In this document: piece by piece, positions 14,309 through 22,515 of the stretch
Position numbering within the stretch: position 1 is the stretch's first letter
How the letters are laid out: each line of letters opens with the position of its first letter
DNA from: Bacteroidota bacterium
GTDB taxonomy: Bacteria; Bacteroidota; Bacteroidia; Bacteroidales; JADFUO01
Direction: 5' to 3'
Assembly (NCBI GenBank): GCA_030622635.1
Contig: JAUXFX010000014.1
Location: 1 to 32,895 of the forward strand
DNA length: 32,895 nt
Made by a program: the position numbers and the translations under genes
The notes under the pieces: model-generated
The model's input: only the letters and a program-made list of their open reading frames with translations
Databases searched by the model: none
What the model was told of the DNA's origin: nothing

Positions 14309-15826
14309 CTACCAGTTAACATAATGAACCGTAAAGCCTTCATTCTGATATTCACGGATAACTTTTCTGCGCGCTTCCTCTGCATCTTTTTTGTAAACAA
14401 AGCCAATTGACACCCGATGCCCTGTAGTAACTTCGGGCCATTCTTTAATATTTTTTATAATAATATGATTAAACCTTTTCTGTAGATCATGGAGTATTTT
14501 GGTGTAATGTATATTACTTACATAGGCATTAAAATCTTTTTTGCCTTGTCCGTCGGGGCTGCAATAGCATGATGAATATACAAAATAATAATATGAAGGG
14601 TTTTTTACAAATGATAAAGGAGTGGTAGCCCAAATTGAAGATTCGGTTTCTGCTTTTGGTTTTTTTCTGATTTTGCCGTCATTACGGAATATTGAAGATA
14701 TAAAACCATAACAATTATCCAAACCGCTAAGTAAAACATCCAGATCGGTATCTCTGTCATAATCACCCCATGAAGCATAACTAAAATATATTCCCGGCAA
14801 TTCTGCATAAATATCAGTAAAAACAAAATTACTATCGTTTCTGTAAACTTTTGAAACAGCTTTACGATATGTTTCTCCTGTTAACAAAACATCCAGATCG
14901 CCGTCATTATCATAATCACCCAAATCAACACATCCTGAACGTACACCTACAATATCAGTAAAAATATCTGAAAAGGAACCATTACCATTATTTTTATAAA
15001 CTTTAGAAATTATCCGTTTGCCACTGGCTTCACCTGTAAGTAAAATATCCGGATTTTTGTCATTATTCAAATCGCCCCAGTCAACAGAGCTGTTTCTAAC
15101 TCCTTCCAATCCTGCATGAATATCTTTAAAAATATCTTTCCCTTCGTTACGGTAAATTTTTGAAACCAGGCTCCCATTATATCTTTCGCCGGTAATAAGC
15201 ACGTCCAGATCGTCATCATTGTCGTAATCGCCCCATTTGGCTGAACTAAGAAAAACAGGTACTAAACCGGCATTGATGTCGGTAAACAAATTTTTACCGT
15301 CATTGCGATATATTTTTGAAATAACAGATCCTTTATAACTTTCGCCGGTAAGAAGAATATCCAAATCGCCGTCATTATCATAATCACCCCATTCAACAGA
15401 ACCGTCTCTTACAGGTATTAAATTTGCTTTTATATCAATAAAAACATTATTGCCGTTATTCCTGTAAATCTTTGATATGAATTTATTATTATAAGTTTCG
15501 CCGATAATAGCAATGTCCTGATCGCCATCATTATCATAATCACCACAATCTATTGAACCCCTGTAAACATCCGGGATGCTTGTTTTTAACACCCAGAATT
15601 TATTTTTTTTCGCATTCCTGTAAAGCTTAGTTAAAATTTTATGATTCGAGCCATCGTATCTGTCGCCTGCCAGTATAACATCAAGATGTTTGTCTTTATT
15701 AAAATCAATCCACGAACCTGCACTTTGCATTACGCCTCTGAAGCCCGGTTTGATATCAACAAATGGCTGGGAAATAAGAAAATTTGAAAAAAACAATGTT
15801 AAAAACAGCAACTTAAATTTTTTCAT
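14309..15826 (-). CDS. Secreted FG-GAP/VCBS seven-repeat protein
   Basis: The 505-residue protein has an N-terminal signal peptide (KKFKLLFLTLFFSNFLISQ). Seven FG-GAP/VCBS units follow, each with a calcium-binding-like loop (DYDNDGDLDILLTGE and variants) starting at D41, D97, D149, D201, D253, D305 and D357. After the first, the spacing is exactly 52 residues, so the repeats probably close a seven-bladed integrin-type propeller. Such domains bind ligands or glycans on the surface. The last ~110 residues (from about 395) form a separate domain (YYYFVYSSCYCSPDGQGKKD, GHRVSIGFVYKKDAEEARRK, ending FTVHYVNW) that I do not recognise; it is faintly SPOR-like and not a T9SS tail. Expected location is extracytoplasmic. 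Confidence 0.88.
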   Translation of the reverse strand: MKKFKLLFLTLFFSNFLISQPFVDIKPGFRGVMQSAGSWIDFNKDKHLDVILAGDRYDGSNHKILTKLYRNAKKNKFWVLKTSIPDVYRGSIDCGDYDNDGDQDIAIIGETYNNKFISKIYRNNGNNVFIDIKANLIPVRDGSVEWGDYDNDGDLDILLTGESYKGSVISKIYRNDGKNLFTDINAGLVPVFLSSAKWGDYDNDDDLDVLITGERYNGSLVSKIYRNEGKDIFKDIHAGLEGVRNSSVDWGDLNNDKNPDILLTGEASGKRIISKVYKNNGNGSFSDIFTDIVGVRSGCVDLGDYDNDGDLDVLLTGETYRKAVSKVYRNDSNFVFTDIYAELPGIYFSYASWGDYDRDTDLDVLLSGLDNCYGFISSIFRNDGKIRKKPKAETESSIWATTPLSFVKNPSYYYFVYSSCYCSPDGQGKKDFNAYVSNIHYTKILHDLQKRFNHIIIKNIKEWPEVTTGHRVSIGFVYKKDAEEARRKVIREYQNEGFTVHYVNW

Positions 15827-15905
15827 AATCCGAATGTAATTTTTTTAAAATTCAGCATAAAGTTAAATGTTTTTTTAAAAACCAATAATTATTTATAGAA
15901 TATAT

Positions 15906-15933
15906 TTGAATATCAAAATTTAAATTACTTTTG
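15906..15933 (+). promoter_or_regulatory. Promoter of mce
   Basis: TTG at 15906-15908, 17-bp spacer, TACTTTTG at 15926-15933, then 27 bases to the start codon. Good fit to the Bacteroidota consensus. Confidence 0.65.
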
Positions 15934-15960
15934 CGAAAAATATAAAATAAATATTATATA

Positions 15961-16374
15961 ATGAAACCATCTCATATTGAACACATTGGAATAGCTGTAA
16001 AAAGCTTAAAAGAATCTATTCCATATTACGAAAACATACTTGGATTAAAATGCTATTCTATTGAAAAAGTTAAAGAACAAAAAGTAAAAACAGCTTTTTT
16101 TCATGTTGGTCAAACAAAAATTGAGCTTTTAGAATCAACTGATCCTGAAGGACCCATCGGTAAGTTTATCGAAAAAAAAGGAGAAGGAATTCATCATATT
16201 GCTTTTGCTGTGAAAGATATTGAAAAAGTTTTGGAAGAAACCGAATCAAAGGGCATACGATTAATTGATAAAATACCGAGAAAAGGAGCAGAAGGGCTTT
16301 ATATTGCATTCCTTCATCCAAAATCCACTTTTGGTGTATTAACGGAATTTTGCGAGAATAAAAATTCAAAATAA
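15961..16374 (+). CDS. mce: Methylmalonyl-CoA epimerase
   Basis: This 137-residue VOC-superfamily enzyme interconverts (R)- and (S)-methylmalonyl-CoA, a step between succinyl-CoA and propionyl-CoA in propionate-forming anaerobes. It has the paired beta-alpha-beta-beta-beta halves (HIEHIGIAVKSLKESIPYYE and GEGIHHIAFAVKDIEKVLEE). Likely metal ligands are His8, His79 and Glu129 (in LTEF), with Glu55 in KIELLE near the active site. The length is typical. It stands alone behind its own promoter; methylmalonyl-CoA mutase and carboxylase genes are not in the window. Confidence 0.95.
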   Translation: MKPSHIEHIGIAVKSLKESIPYYENILGLKCYSIEKVKEQKVKTAFFHVGQTKIELLESTDPEGPIGKFIEKKGEGIHHIAFAVKDIEKVLEETESKGIRLIDKIPRKGAEGLYIAFLHPKSTFGVLTEFCENKNSK

Positions 16375-16543
16375 TAAACATTAATTGATAAAAAATCCTT
16401 TATAAATATTTGTGTTTAGGGTGTCCTAATGCGGAAAACAGGTGTAACTGTTTATAAATTTCCATATCATTTTTTTAAGATTTTTACAGCCTCTTAAAAA
16501 AATTCAATATCTTTATCAAAAATTTGAATTAAAAACTTTATTT

Positions 16544-17164
16544 ATGTTAATGATAGGTATTGCCGGTGGTTCGGGCTCCGGAAAAACAACTGTGGTTAAT
16601 AAAATTATTAAAAGTTTACCAAAAAATTCCGTAGCAGTTATTTCTCAGGATTCGTATTACAGAGATAATGGTCATTTGTCAGCGGATGAAAGAGCTAAAA
16701 TCAATTTTGACCATCCTTCATCAATAGAATTTAAATTACTTATTGAACATCTTGATATGTTAAAAGCAGGTAAAACGATACCTATGCCGATATATTCGTA
16801 TCTAACCTGTGCACGAGCTAAAGAAACCATTAAGATTAAACCTGAAAAAGTAATAATAGTTGAAGGAATATTAATTCTTACAAATCCCCGACTTAGACAA
16901 AGACTTGATATTAAAACATACGTTGACGCTGACAATGATGACCGCCTGATGAGAATAATCAGGAGAGATATTGAAGAAAGAGGCCGCTCGTTAAGGGATG
17001 TGCTTGAACATTACGAAAAATATGTAAAACCCATGCATCTGCAATTTATCGAACCTACAAAAAGATATGCCGATATTATTATTCCCCAGGGAGGCGAAAA
17101 TGATATAGCTATTGATATTCTCACATCAAGAATAAAAATAAATTTGAATAGTGATAATATATAG
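16544..17164 (+). CDS. udk: Uridine kinase
   Basis: Phosphorylates uridine or cytidine to the monophosphate in pyrimidine salvage (cytoplasm). The 206-residue protein has Walker A GGSGSGKTT at 8-16, the QDSYYRD catalytic aspartate region at about 35-41, NFDHPSSIEF, the lid-like RDIEERGRS near 144-152 and the late FIEPTKRYADIIIP motif. The nucleoside-binding loop is unusual: PIYSYLTCARAKET, where relatives have a Y-x-F-x-x-H-x-R pattern, so the base-contacting His is replaced by Cys. The start at 16544 is used; the third codon is also Met. It is followed 33 bp later by the SGNH gene in the same direction. Confidence 0.9.
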   Translation: MLMIGIAGGSGSGKTTVVNKIIKSLPKNSVAVISQDSYYRDNGHLSADERAKINFDHPSSIEFKLLIEHLDMLKAGKTIPMPIYSYLTCARAKETIKIKPEKVIIVEGILILTNPRLRQRLDIKTYVDADNDDRLMRIIRRDIEERGRSLRDVLEHYEKYVKPMHLQFIEPTKRYADIIIPQGGENDIAIDILTSRIKINLNSDNI

Positions 17165-17197
17165 TTAAATGATTATTTTAAAGATTCTTATATCTAA

Positions 17198-18331
17198 ATG
17201 TATATATCCGGAAATAAATTTTTAGTCAAACATCCCAGATTAACATTAATACTCTTCTTATTCATATTTTCAGTAGTCATTGATTTAGTCCTTGGATGGA
17301 TTTTTTTACCATCAAATATTCACTCATTCCGTTCCCCGCATGATTATTATCATCACGGTTTATTGCCGGATAAGCAAGTCAAAACAACATGGAATGCCGT
17401 TTCTTACTATCCTTTTTATACCAACTCCCTTGGCTTCAGGGATAGAGAAATTCGTCAAATTCCACTAAAGAACAAACAACACCGTATCCTTCTTATTGGT
17501 GATTCACATACTGAAGGTGTGGGTTATGCTTATGGTCAAACATTTGCCGGCATCATTGATGAAACATTTGATACCTTGGGTATAAATGTATTGAATGCAG
17601 CCGTGGTAAGTTATAGTCCCAAACTTTACTATTACAAAACTAAATTTTTATTGGAAAATGTTGGATTGCAATTTGATGAATTGATTGTCTGCCTCGACAT
17701 CAGTGATATACAGAATGAAATAGTCTATAAGGATTTTAAGCCAGGATTGCCTGGAAACAGGACTAAAACATTTTATTCGATAAATAAATTTTTACGCCGG
17801 CATTCTTTAGTTTATTATTCCATTGGCAATATTATCAGTAAAGTAAAATATAACCGGTTTTACAGGGAGCGGAAAAGGGTAGAAAAAAATCCAAGGACAG
17901 ACTTATATTATACTTTCTTTTCTGATTTTTATGATAGTGAGATATTACAAAATGAGAACTTTCATAATATTGGATTATGGTATTTGGATAAAGATATTTT
18001 TGAGAAGTGGGGGCGAGAAGGAATGATACTTGAAAAGTGGTATATGTCCGAATTAGCTTCACTTTGCAAAGAAAATCAGGTTGATCTTAAAATTGTTATT
18101 TATCCATGGCCTATATTGGTAATGTCAGGCGACAGCAACAATATCCAGGTGCAATTCTGGAGTAAATTTGCTGAAGATTATAATGTAGAACTGATCAATC
18201 TGTTCCCTTTATTTTTTAAAGATACCGAACCTAAAATAACAGTCAAAAAGTATTTTATTGAAGGAGATGTGCATTTTAATGCAACAGGTCATAAAATGGT
18301 TGCTGATGAGTTGTTGAAATACTTGAAATAA
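17198..18331 (+). CDS. Membrane-anchored SGNH/GDSL-like hydrolase or acyltransferase
   Basis: The 377-residue protein has one N-terminal membrane segment (about 14-36, LTLILFLFIFSVVIDLVLGW). An SGNH-fold domain follows with block I GDSHTEG (nucleophile Ser103), a plausible block III (LIVCLDISDIQNE) and C-terminal GDVHFNATGH (Asp357, His359). This fold includes esterases and O-acetyltransferases acting on lipids, peptidoglycan or extracellular polysaccharide. The neighbours give no pathway, so the substrate is unknown. The active site probably faces the periplasm. Confidence 0.8.
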   Translation: MYISGNKFLVKHPRLTLILFLFIFSVVIDLVLGWIFLPSNIHSFRSPHDYYHHGLLPDKQVKTTWNAVSYYPFYTNSLGFRDREIRQIPLKNKQHRILLIGDSHTEGVGYAYGQTFAGIIDETFDTLGINVLNAAVVSYSPKLYYYKTKFLLENVGLQFDELIVCLDISDIQNEIVYKDFKPGLPGNRTKTFYSINKFLRRHSLVYYSIGNIISKVKYNRFYRERKRVEKNPRTDLYYTFFSDFYDSEILQNENFHNIGLWYLDKDIFEKWGREGMILEKWYMSELASLCKENQVDLKIVIYPWPILVMSGDSNNIQVQFWSKFAEDYNVELINLFPLFFKDTEPKITVKKYFIEGDVHFNATGHKMVADELLKYLK

Positions 18332-18354
18332 GCGTTTGGTTGGAAAATATGTTG

Positions 18355-18426
18355 TAGCCCCGACAAGAATCGAACTTGTATCTAGAGTTTAGGAAACTCC
18401 TATTCTATCCATTGAACTACGGGGCC
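18355..18426 (-). tRNA. tRNA-Arg (anticodon CCT)
   Basis: Minus strand cloverleaf: acceptor GGCCCCG pairs with CGGGGCT (first pair G-U), D stem GTTC/GAAT, anticodon loop TTCCTAA with anticodon CCT, T-arm with GTTCGATTC, discriminator A, no encoded CCA. It reads AGG codons. Confidence 0.94.
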
Positions 18427-18486
18427 AAATTCAGAACTCAGCTATTTCTTTTTTTTAATTGAAATCAAATCGCAAAATTAGTGTTT

Positions 18487-20547
18487 TTATTTTATTTCAC
18501 TTCCGTTATTAAAATTTTCGGTCGGAGAAACAAAGCATAACTTTCCTTCACTGTTTTTAGCCATTAATATCATTCCATTCGATTCAATACCTCTAAGTTT
18601 TCTGGGTGCAAGATTCACTAAAATGCTTATTTTTTGTCCGATAATATCTTCAGGCTTGTAATATTCCGCTATTCCCGAAACAATAAGTCTTTTATCAATA
18701 CCTGTATCAATTTTAAGCTTTAAGAGTTTTTTGGTTTTCGGAACTTTTTCAGCCTCAATAATTGTACCGGTTCTGAGATCCAATTTTACAAAATCGTCAA
18801 ATTCAATATTTTCTTTAGCAGGATTAATTTGTTTTTTTTCTTCTTCATTATTTTTTTTCGTATTAAGTAATTTCTGTATTTGAGTATTAATTTCAGGATC
18901 TTCAATTTTTTCAAATAAATAAAACGGTTTATTAAGTTGATGTCCGGAAACAAGAATATCCGGTTTTCCGGCATCTTTCCATTTTAATGCAGAAATATTC
19001 AATATTTTAATCAATTTATTTGATGTAAAAGGCAGGAACGGCTCAGCGAGTATGGATAAATTAGCACAAATCTGTAAGGAAATATTAAGAATTGTTTTAA
19101 CTCTTTCCTTATTGGATTTTATTTGCTTCCATGGTTCGGAATCTGTAAGGTATTTATTTCCAAGACGTGCTAAATTCATCATTTCATTAAGTGCTTCCCT
19201 GAAACGGTAATTTTCAATGCTTTTACCAATTTTTTCAGGATAAGCTTTGATTTCCTTTAAAACAGTTTTGTCAAGCTCTGTTAATTCCCCGATTTCAGGA
19301 ACCAAACCATTAAAATATTTATGTGTTAAAACAACAGTACGATTTACAAAATTTCCGAATATCGCTAAAAGTTCATTATTATTTTTTGCCTGAAAATCCT
19401 TCCATGTAAAGTCATTATCCTTTGTTTCCGGAGCATTTGAACAAAGGACATATCTCAACACATCCTGTTTATCAGGAAATTCATCAAGGTATTCATGTAA
19501 CCATACTGCCCAGTTTCTTGATGTAGAAATTTTATTGCCCTCAAGGTTCAGAAATTCATTTGCAGGAACATTATCAGGTACAATGTAAGTGCCTTCATTT
19601 TTTAAAATTGATGGAAACATAATACAATGAAATACAATATTGTCTTTACCGATAAAATGGACAAGTTTTGTTTCTTTATCTTTCCAATATGGTTCCCAGT
19701 TTTTATTATTTTCTTGTGCCCATTCTTTAGTAGCTGAAATATAGCCTATTGGTGCATCAAACCAAACATACAAAACTTTTCCTTCAGCATCTTCAACAGG
19801 TACTTTAATTCCCCAGTCAAGGTCTCGTGTAACTGCTCTCGGTTTAAGACCATGATTGATCCATGATTTACACTGACCGTAAACATTGGTTTTCCAATCA
19901 TTTTTATGACTCTCAAGAATCCATTCCCTAAGCCATGGTGTATATTTATCAAGTGGGAGATACCAGTGCTTTGTTTCTTTTCTCACCGGAACATTTCCGC
20001 TAAGTAAGGATTTAGGATTAATAAGCTCATTTGGGCTGAGAGATGTACCACAATTTTCACATTGGTCTCCGTAAGCATTTTCATATCCGCAGTGAGGACA
20101 AGTTCCTGTTATATAACGATCAGCCAGAAAATGCTGGGTTTCTTCATCATAATATTGAAGCGATGTTTGTTCAATAAATTCATTTTTCTCATATAATGTC
20201 CTGAAAATATCTGCTGCAGTTTCATGATGGATTTTATTTGATGTTCTGGAATAAATATCAAATGAAATTCCAAATTGTTCAAATGATTCCTTTATTATTT
20301 TATGATACTTGTCAACTATCTCCTGTGGTGTAACTCCTTGCTCACGTGCTTTAATTGTTATAGGTACTCCATGCTCATCAGAGCCACCGATAAAAATTAC
20401 ATCCTCACCTTTTGATCTTAAATAACGAGAATAAATATCTGCAGGTATGTAAACTCCTGCCAAATGTCCGATATGGAGAGGTCCGTTAGCATAAGGTAAA
20501 GCAGATGTAACAGTATATCTTTTAAATTTTTCTCTGGTGTTTTTCAT
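18487..20547 (-). CDS. metG: Methionyl-tRNA synthetase with C-terminal tRNA-binding domain
   Basis: Charges tRNA-Met with methionine. The 686-residue protein contains the class I HIGH motif (residues 25-28), a zinc knuckle [18 protein letters not shown] at about 150-168, the KMSKS loop as KISTSRNW, the anticodon-binding helical domain and, after a lysine-rich linker, a C-terminal EMAP/Trbp111-like OB fold from about 580 ([51 protein letters not shown]). This is the long MetRS form usual in Bacteroidota. A TAACTTTG -7 element is present upstream. It is divergent from the LD-carboxypeptidase gene. Confidence 0.97.
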   Translation of the reverse strand: MKNTREKFKRYTVTSALPYANGPLHIGHLAGVYIPADIYSRYLRSKGEDVIFIGGSDEHGVPITIKAREQGVTPQEIVDKYHKIIKESFEQFGISFDIYSRTSNKIHHETAADIFRTLYEKNEFIEQTSLQYYDEETQHFLADRYITGTCPHCGYENAYGDQCENCGTSLSPNELINPKSLLSGNVPVRKETKHWYLPLDKYTPWLREWILESHKNDWKTNVYGQCKSWINHGLKPRAVTRDLDWGIKVPVEDAEGKVLYVWFDAPIGYISATKEWAQENNKNWEPYWKDKETKLVHFIGKDNIVFHCIMFPSILKNEGTYIVPDNVPANEFLNLEGNKISTSRNWAVWLHEYLDEFPDKQDVLRYVLCSNAPETKDNDFTWKDFQAKNNNELLAIFGNFVNRTVVLTHKYFNGLVPEIGELTELDKTVLKEIKAYPEKIGKSIENYRFREALNEMMNLARLGNKYLTDSEPWKQIKSNKERVKTILNISLQICANLSILAEPFLPFTSNKLIKILNISALKWKDAGKPDILVSGHQLNKPFYLFEKIEDPEINTQIQKLLNTKKNNEEEKKQINPAKENIEFDDFVKLDLRTGTIIEAEKVPKTKKLLKLKIDTGIDKRLIVSGIAEYYKPEDIIGQKISILVNLAPRKLRGIESNGMILMAKNSEGKLCFVSPTENFNNGSEIK

Positions 20548-20573
20548 ATTTGAAATATTTCTCGTAATTTCGG

Positions 20574-20581
20574 CAAAGTTA
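20574..20581 (-). promoter_or_regulatory. Probable -7 element of metG
   Basis: TAACTTTG on the minus strand, 26 bases upstream of the metG start codon, matches TAnnTTTG. Confidence 0.4.
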
Positions 20582-20596
20582 AATATTTGTTTCTAA

Positions 20597-21496
20597 ATGA
20601 AAACTCCCAGCTATATAAAAAAAGGCGATAAAATTGGAATTGTTTCAACTGCACGTATAATCTCAAAAAAAGAAATATATCCCGCAGTCAAAATATTTAA
20701 AGAATGGGGGTTAGAAGTAGTTTTAGGAAAACATTTATTTGAAGAATACAACCAATTTGCAGGAACAGATGAACAAAGAACTGCCGACTTACAACAGATG
20801 TTAGATGAACATTCTGTAAAAGCAATTATCTGTGCCAGAGGTGGCTATGGAACAGTTAGAATTATTGATAAGCTGAATTTTTCAAATTTCATTAAAAAGC
20901 CAAAATGGATTGCCGGTTACAGCGATGTTACAGTGCTGCACTCACACATTCATTCAAACTTTGGAATAGAAACCCTGCATTCAACAATGCCGTTAAATAT
21001 TTCTGAAAATAAATTTACCGAAGAATCTTTAGAATCATTCAGAAAAGCATTATTCGGTGAAAAAATAACTTATTCATTAAAAACCTCATCTCTTTCGCGA
21101 AAAGGAAAAGCAGAAGGAATATTAGTTGGAGGTAATTTGTCAATTTTGTATAGTTTGATTGGAACCAAATCAGATATTAATACAAATGGTAAAATTCTCT
21201 TTATTGAAGATTTAGATGAATATCTTTATCATATTGACCGTATGATGATGAATCTTAAAAGAGCCGGTAAATTGAAAAATCTGGCAGGTTTGATTGTTGG
21301 AGGAATGAGTGAAATGAATGATAATAAAATACCTTTCGGAAAAACAGCAAATAAAATTATTGCCGAAACCATTGAGGAATATAACTATCCTGTTTGTTTT
21401 AATTTTCCAGCCGGTCACAAAAATGATAATAGGGTATTAATATTGGGAAGGGAAATTAAATTTAATGTTGAAAAAAATGTCGAAGTAAAATTTTAA
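20597..21496 (+). CDS. LD-carboxypeptidase (peptidase S66)
   Basis: The 299-residue serine peptidase belongs to the LdcA/MccF family, which removes the terminal D-alanine of murein tetrapeptides in cell-wall recycling; MccF members instead inactivate microcin C-like compounds. The Ser-Glu-His triad is visible: nucleophile Ser109 in IAGYSDVT, Glu203 in FIEDLDE, His273 in FPAGHKNDNRVL. The N-terminal pattern KKGDKIGIVSTA and ARGGYGTVRI are also typical. Length normal. A peptidoglycan recycling role is the likeliest. Confidence 0.93.
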   Translation: MKTPSYIKKGDKIGIVSTARIISKKEIYPAVKIFKEWGLEVVLGKHLFEEYNQFAGTDEQRTADLQQMLDEHSVKAIICARGGYGTVRIIDKLNFSNFIKKPKWIAGYSDVTVLHSHIHSNFGIETLHSTMPLNISENKFTEESLESFRKALFGEKITYSLKTSSLSRKGKAEGILVGGNLSILYSLIGTKSDINTNGKILFIEDLDEYLYHIDRMMMNLKRAGKLKNLAGLIVGGMSEMNDNKIPFGKTANKIIAETIEEYNYPVCFNFPAGHKNDNRVLILGREIKFNVEKNVEVKF

Positions 21497-21588
21497 GTAG
21501 CTAATTCAGTATTTTGACATGTAATGTAGTTAAATGTTATAATCTAATAACCAATAACTTATAACAATACACTGAATAGTAAAAATTC

Positions 21589-22080
21589 GTAAGCGTTCAC
21601 AGAATGCTGAAATTGGAAATTAGAAATTAGATAAAAATGAAAAGAGTTTATGAATTAGAGGTTTACAAACTATCAGAAGAATTGTCTGATTTGGTTTGGT
21701 ACGATTTTGACAAGTGGAACAAAAAGGTTCAAAACACAGTTGGTTATCAGATTATACGATCATCTGATAGTATAGCTGCGAATATAGCAGAAGGGTATGG
21801 AAGGTATACTCCGTCGGACAGGAAAAGGTTTTATATATATTCAAGAGGATCGTTTGAAGAAACTAAATCATGGTTACGAAAACTTATTCGGAGGAAGGTT
21901 CTAAATAAGTCAGATGCTTCAAAATACCAAATAGTAATTGAAAAATTTGGTCCAAAGTTGAATGCGTTTATCAACAGCACAAAAATAGGATAACATAAAT
22001 TTCCAATTTCTAATTTCTAAACTTGTCCATACGAAGCGAAGCAAGTCCGTATGGATGGATTTCAAAACGTGGACGGTTAC
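21589..22080. mobile_element. Putative small element carrying a four-helix-bundle gene
   Basis: GTAAGCGTTCAC at 21589-21600 and its inverted counterpart GTGGACGGTTAC at 22069-22080 (10 of 12 matching) bound the unit. Inside, 7-bp units GAAATTA/G lie on the left (21609-21629) and, inverted, on the right (about 22000-22018), with the gene between. A TCCATACG...CGTATGGA hairpin lies near the right end. No transposase is encoded. Element status is inferred from structure only. Confidence 0.45.
21637..21993 (+). CDS. Four-helix-bundle protein (23S rRNA intervening-sequence protein family)
   Basis: The 118-residue all-helical protein matches the four-helix-bundle/S23 family: ELEVYKLSEELSDLVW, YQIIRSSDSIAANIAEGYGR, FYIYSRGSFEETKSWLRKL. 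Members are encoded in intervening sequences inside 23S rRNA of some bacteria and as stand-alone genes in Bacteroidota. The fold is shared with the accessory protein Avd of diversity-generating retroelements, but no reverse transcriptase or repeat pair is nearby. Function unknown, possibly nucleic-acid binding. It starts directly after GAAATTA heptads and lies in a unit with terminal inverted repeats. Confidence 0.9.
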   Translation: MKRVYELEVYKLSEELSDLVWYDFDKWNKKVQNTVGYQIIRSSDSIAANIAEGYGRYTPSDRKRFYIYSRGSFEETKSWLRKLIRRKVLNKSDASKYQIVIEKFGPKLNAFINSTKIG

Positions 22081-22106
22081 AAAATTTTTTATAAACATCT
22101 TGCTAT

Positions 22107-22469
22107 ATGGCTGAACATAATGAATTAGGAGAAAAAGGCGAAGAGCTTGCAAGAAATTTTTTAAGAAAAAAAGGATACAAAATAATTGAAACAAACTGGA
22201 GGTTTGGTAAAGATGAAATTGATATTATTGCAATTGACAATGATTATCTCGTTATTGTTGAAGTGAAAACCAGAAGGTCAAATTATTTTTGTGAGCCAGA
22301 ATTTGCAGTTAACAAAAAGAAACAAAGTTTTTTAATACGAGCTGCTCATGCCTATATTATAAAAAAGGATATTGATCTTGAAACACGCTTCGACATAGTT
22401 TCTATTATTATTACTTCTCAAAAAACACATATAAATCATATTGACTTTGCATTTTATCCCACATTATAG
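22107..22469 (+). CDS. YraN/UPF0102 family nuclease-like protein
   Basis: This 120-residue conserved protein has the restriction-endonuclease-like core: GEKGEELARNFLRKKGY, then NWRFGKDEIDIIA and VIVEVKTRRS, with plausible metal ligands E.., D.. and E-x-K. A nuclease role related to Holliday junction resolvases is predicted for the family, but its physiological function is unproven. Full length. It follows the four-helix-bundle element and precedes the GH130 gene by 46 bp. Confidence 0.92.
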   Translation: MAEHNELGEKGEELARNFLRKKGYKIIETNWRFGKDEIDIIAIDNDYLVIVEVKTRRSNYFCEPEFAVNKKKQSFLIRAAHAYIIKKDIDLETRFDIVSIIITSQKTHINHIDFAFYPTL

Positions 22470-22515
22470 AATAAATTTATACCTTTACCCTGAAAAAATA
22501 AATCTGTAAAATAAA

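Noticed and set aside
21637-21993. Four-helix-bundle gene as Avd of a diversity-generating retroelement
   Set aside because: There is no reverse transcriptase, template/variable repeat pair or adenine-biased variation in the window.
21609-22018. GAAATTA heptad clusters as a possible CRISPR array
   Set aside because: Units are 7 bp without unique spacers of constant length, and no cas genes are present.
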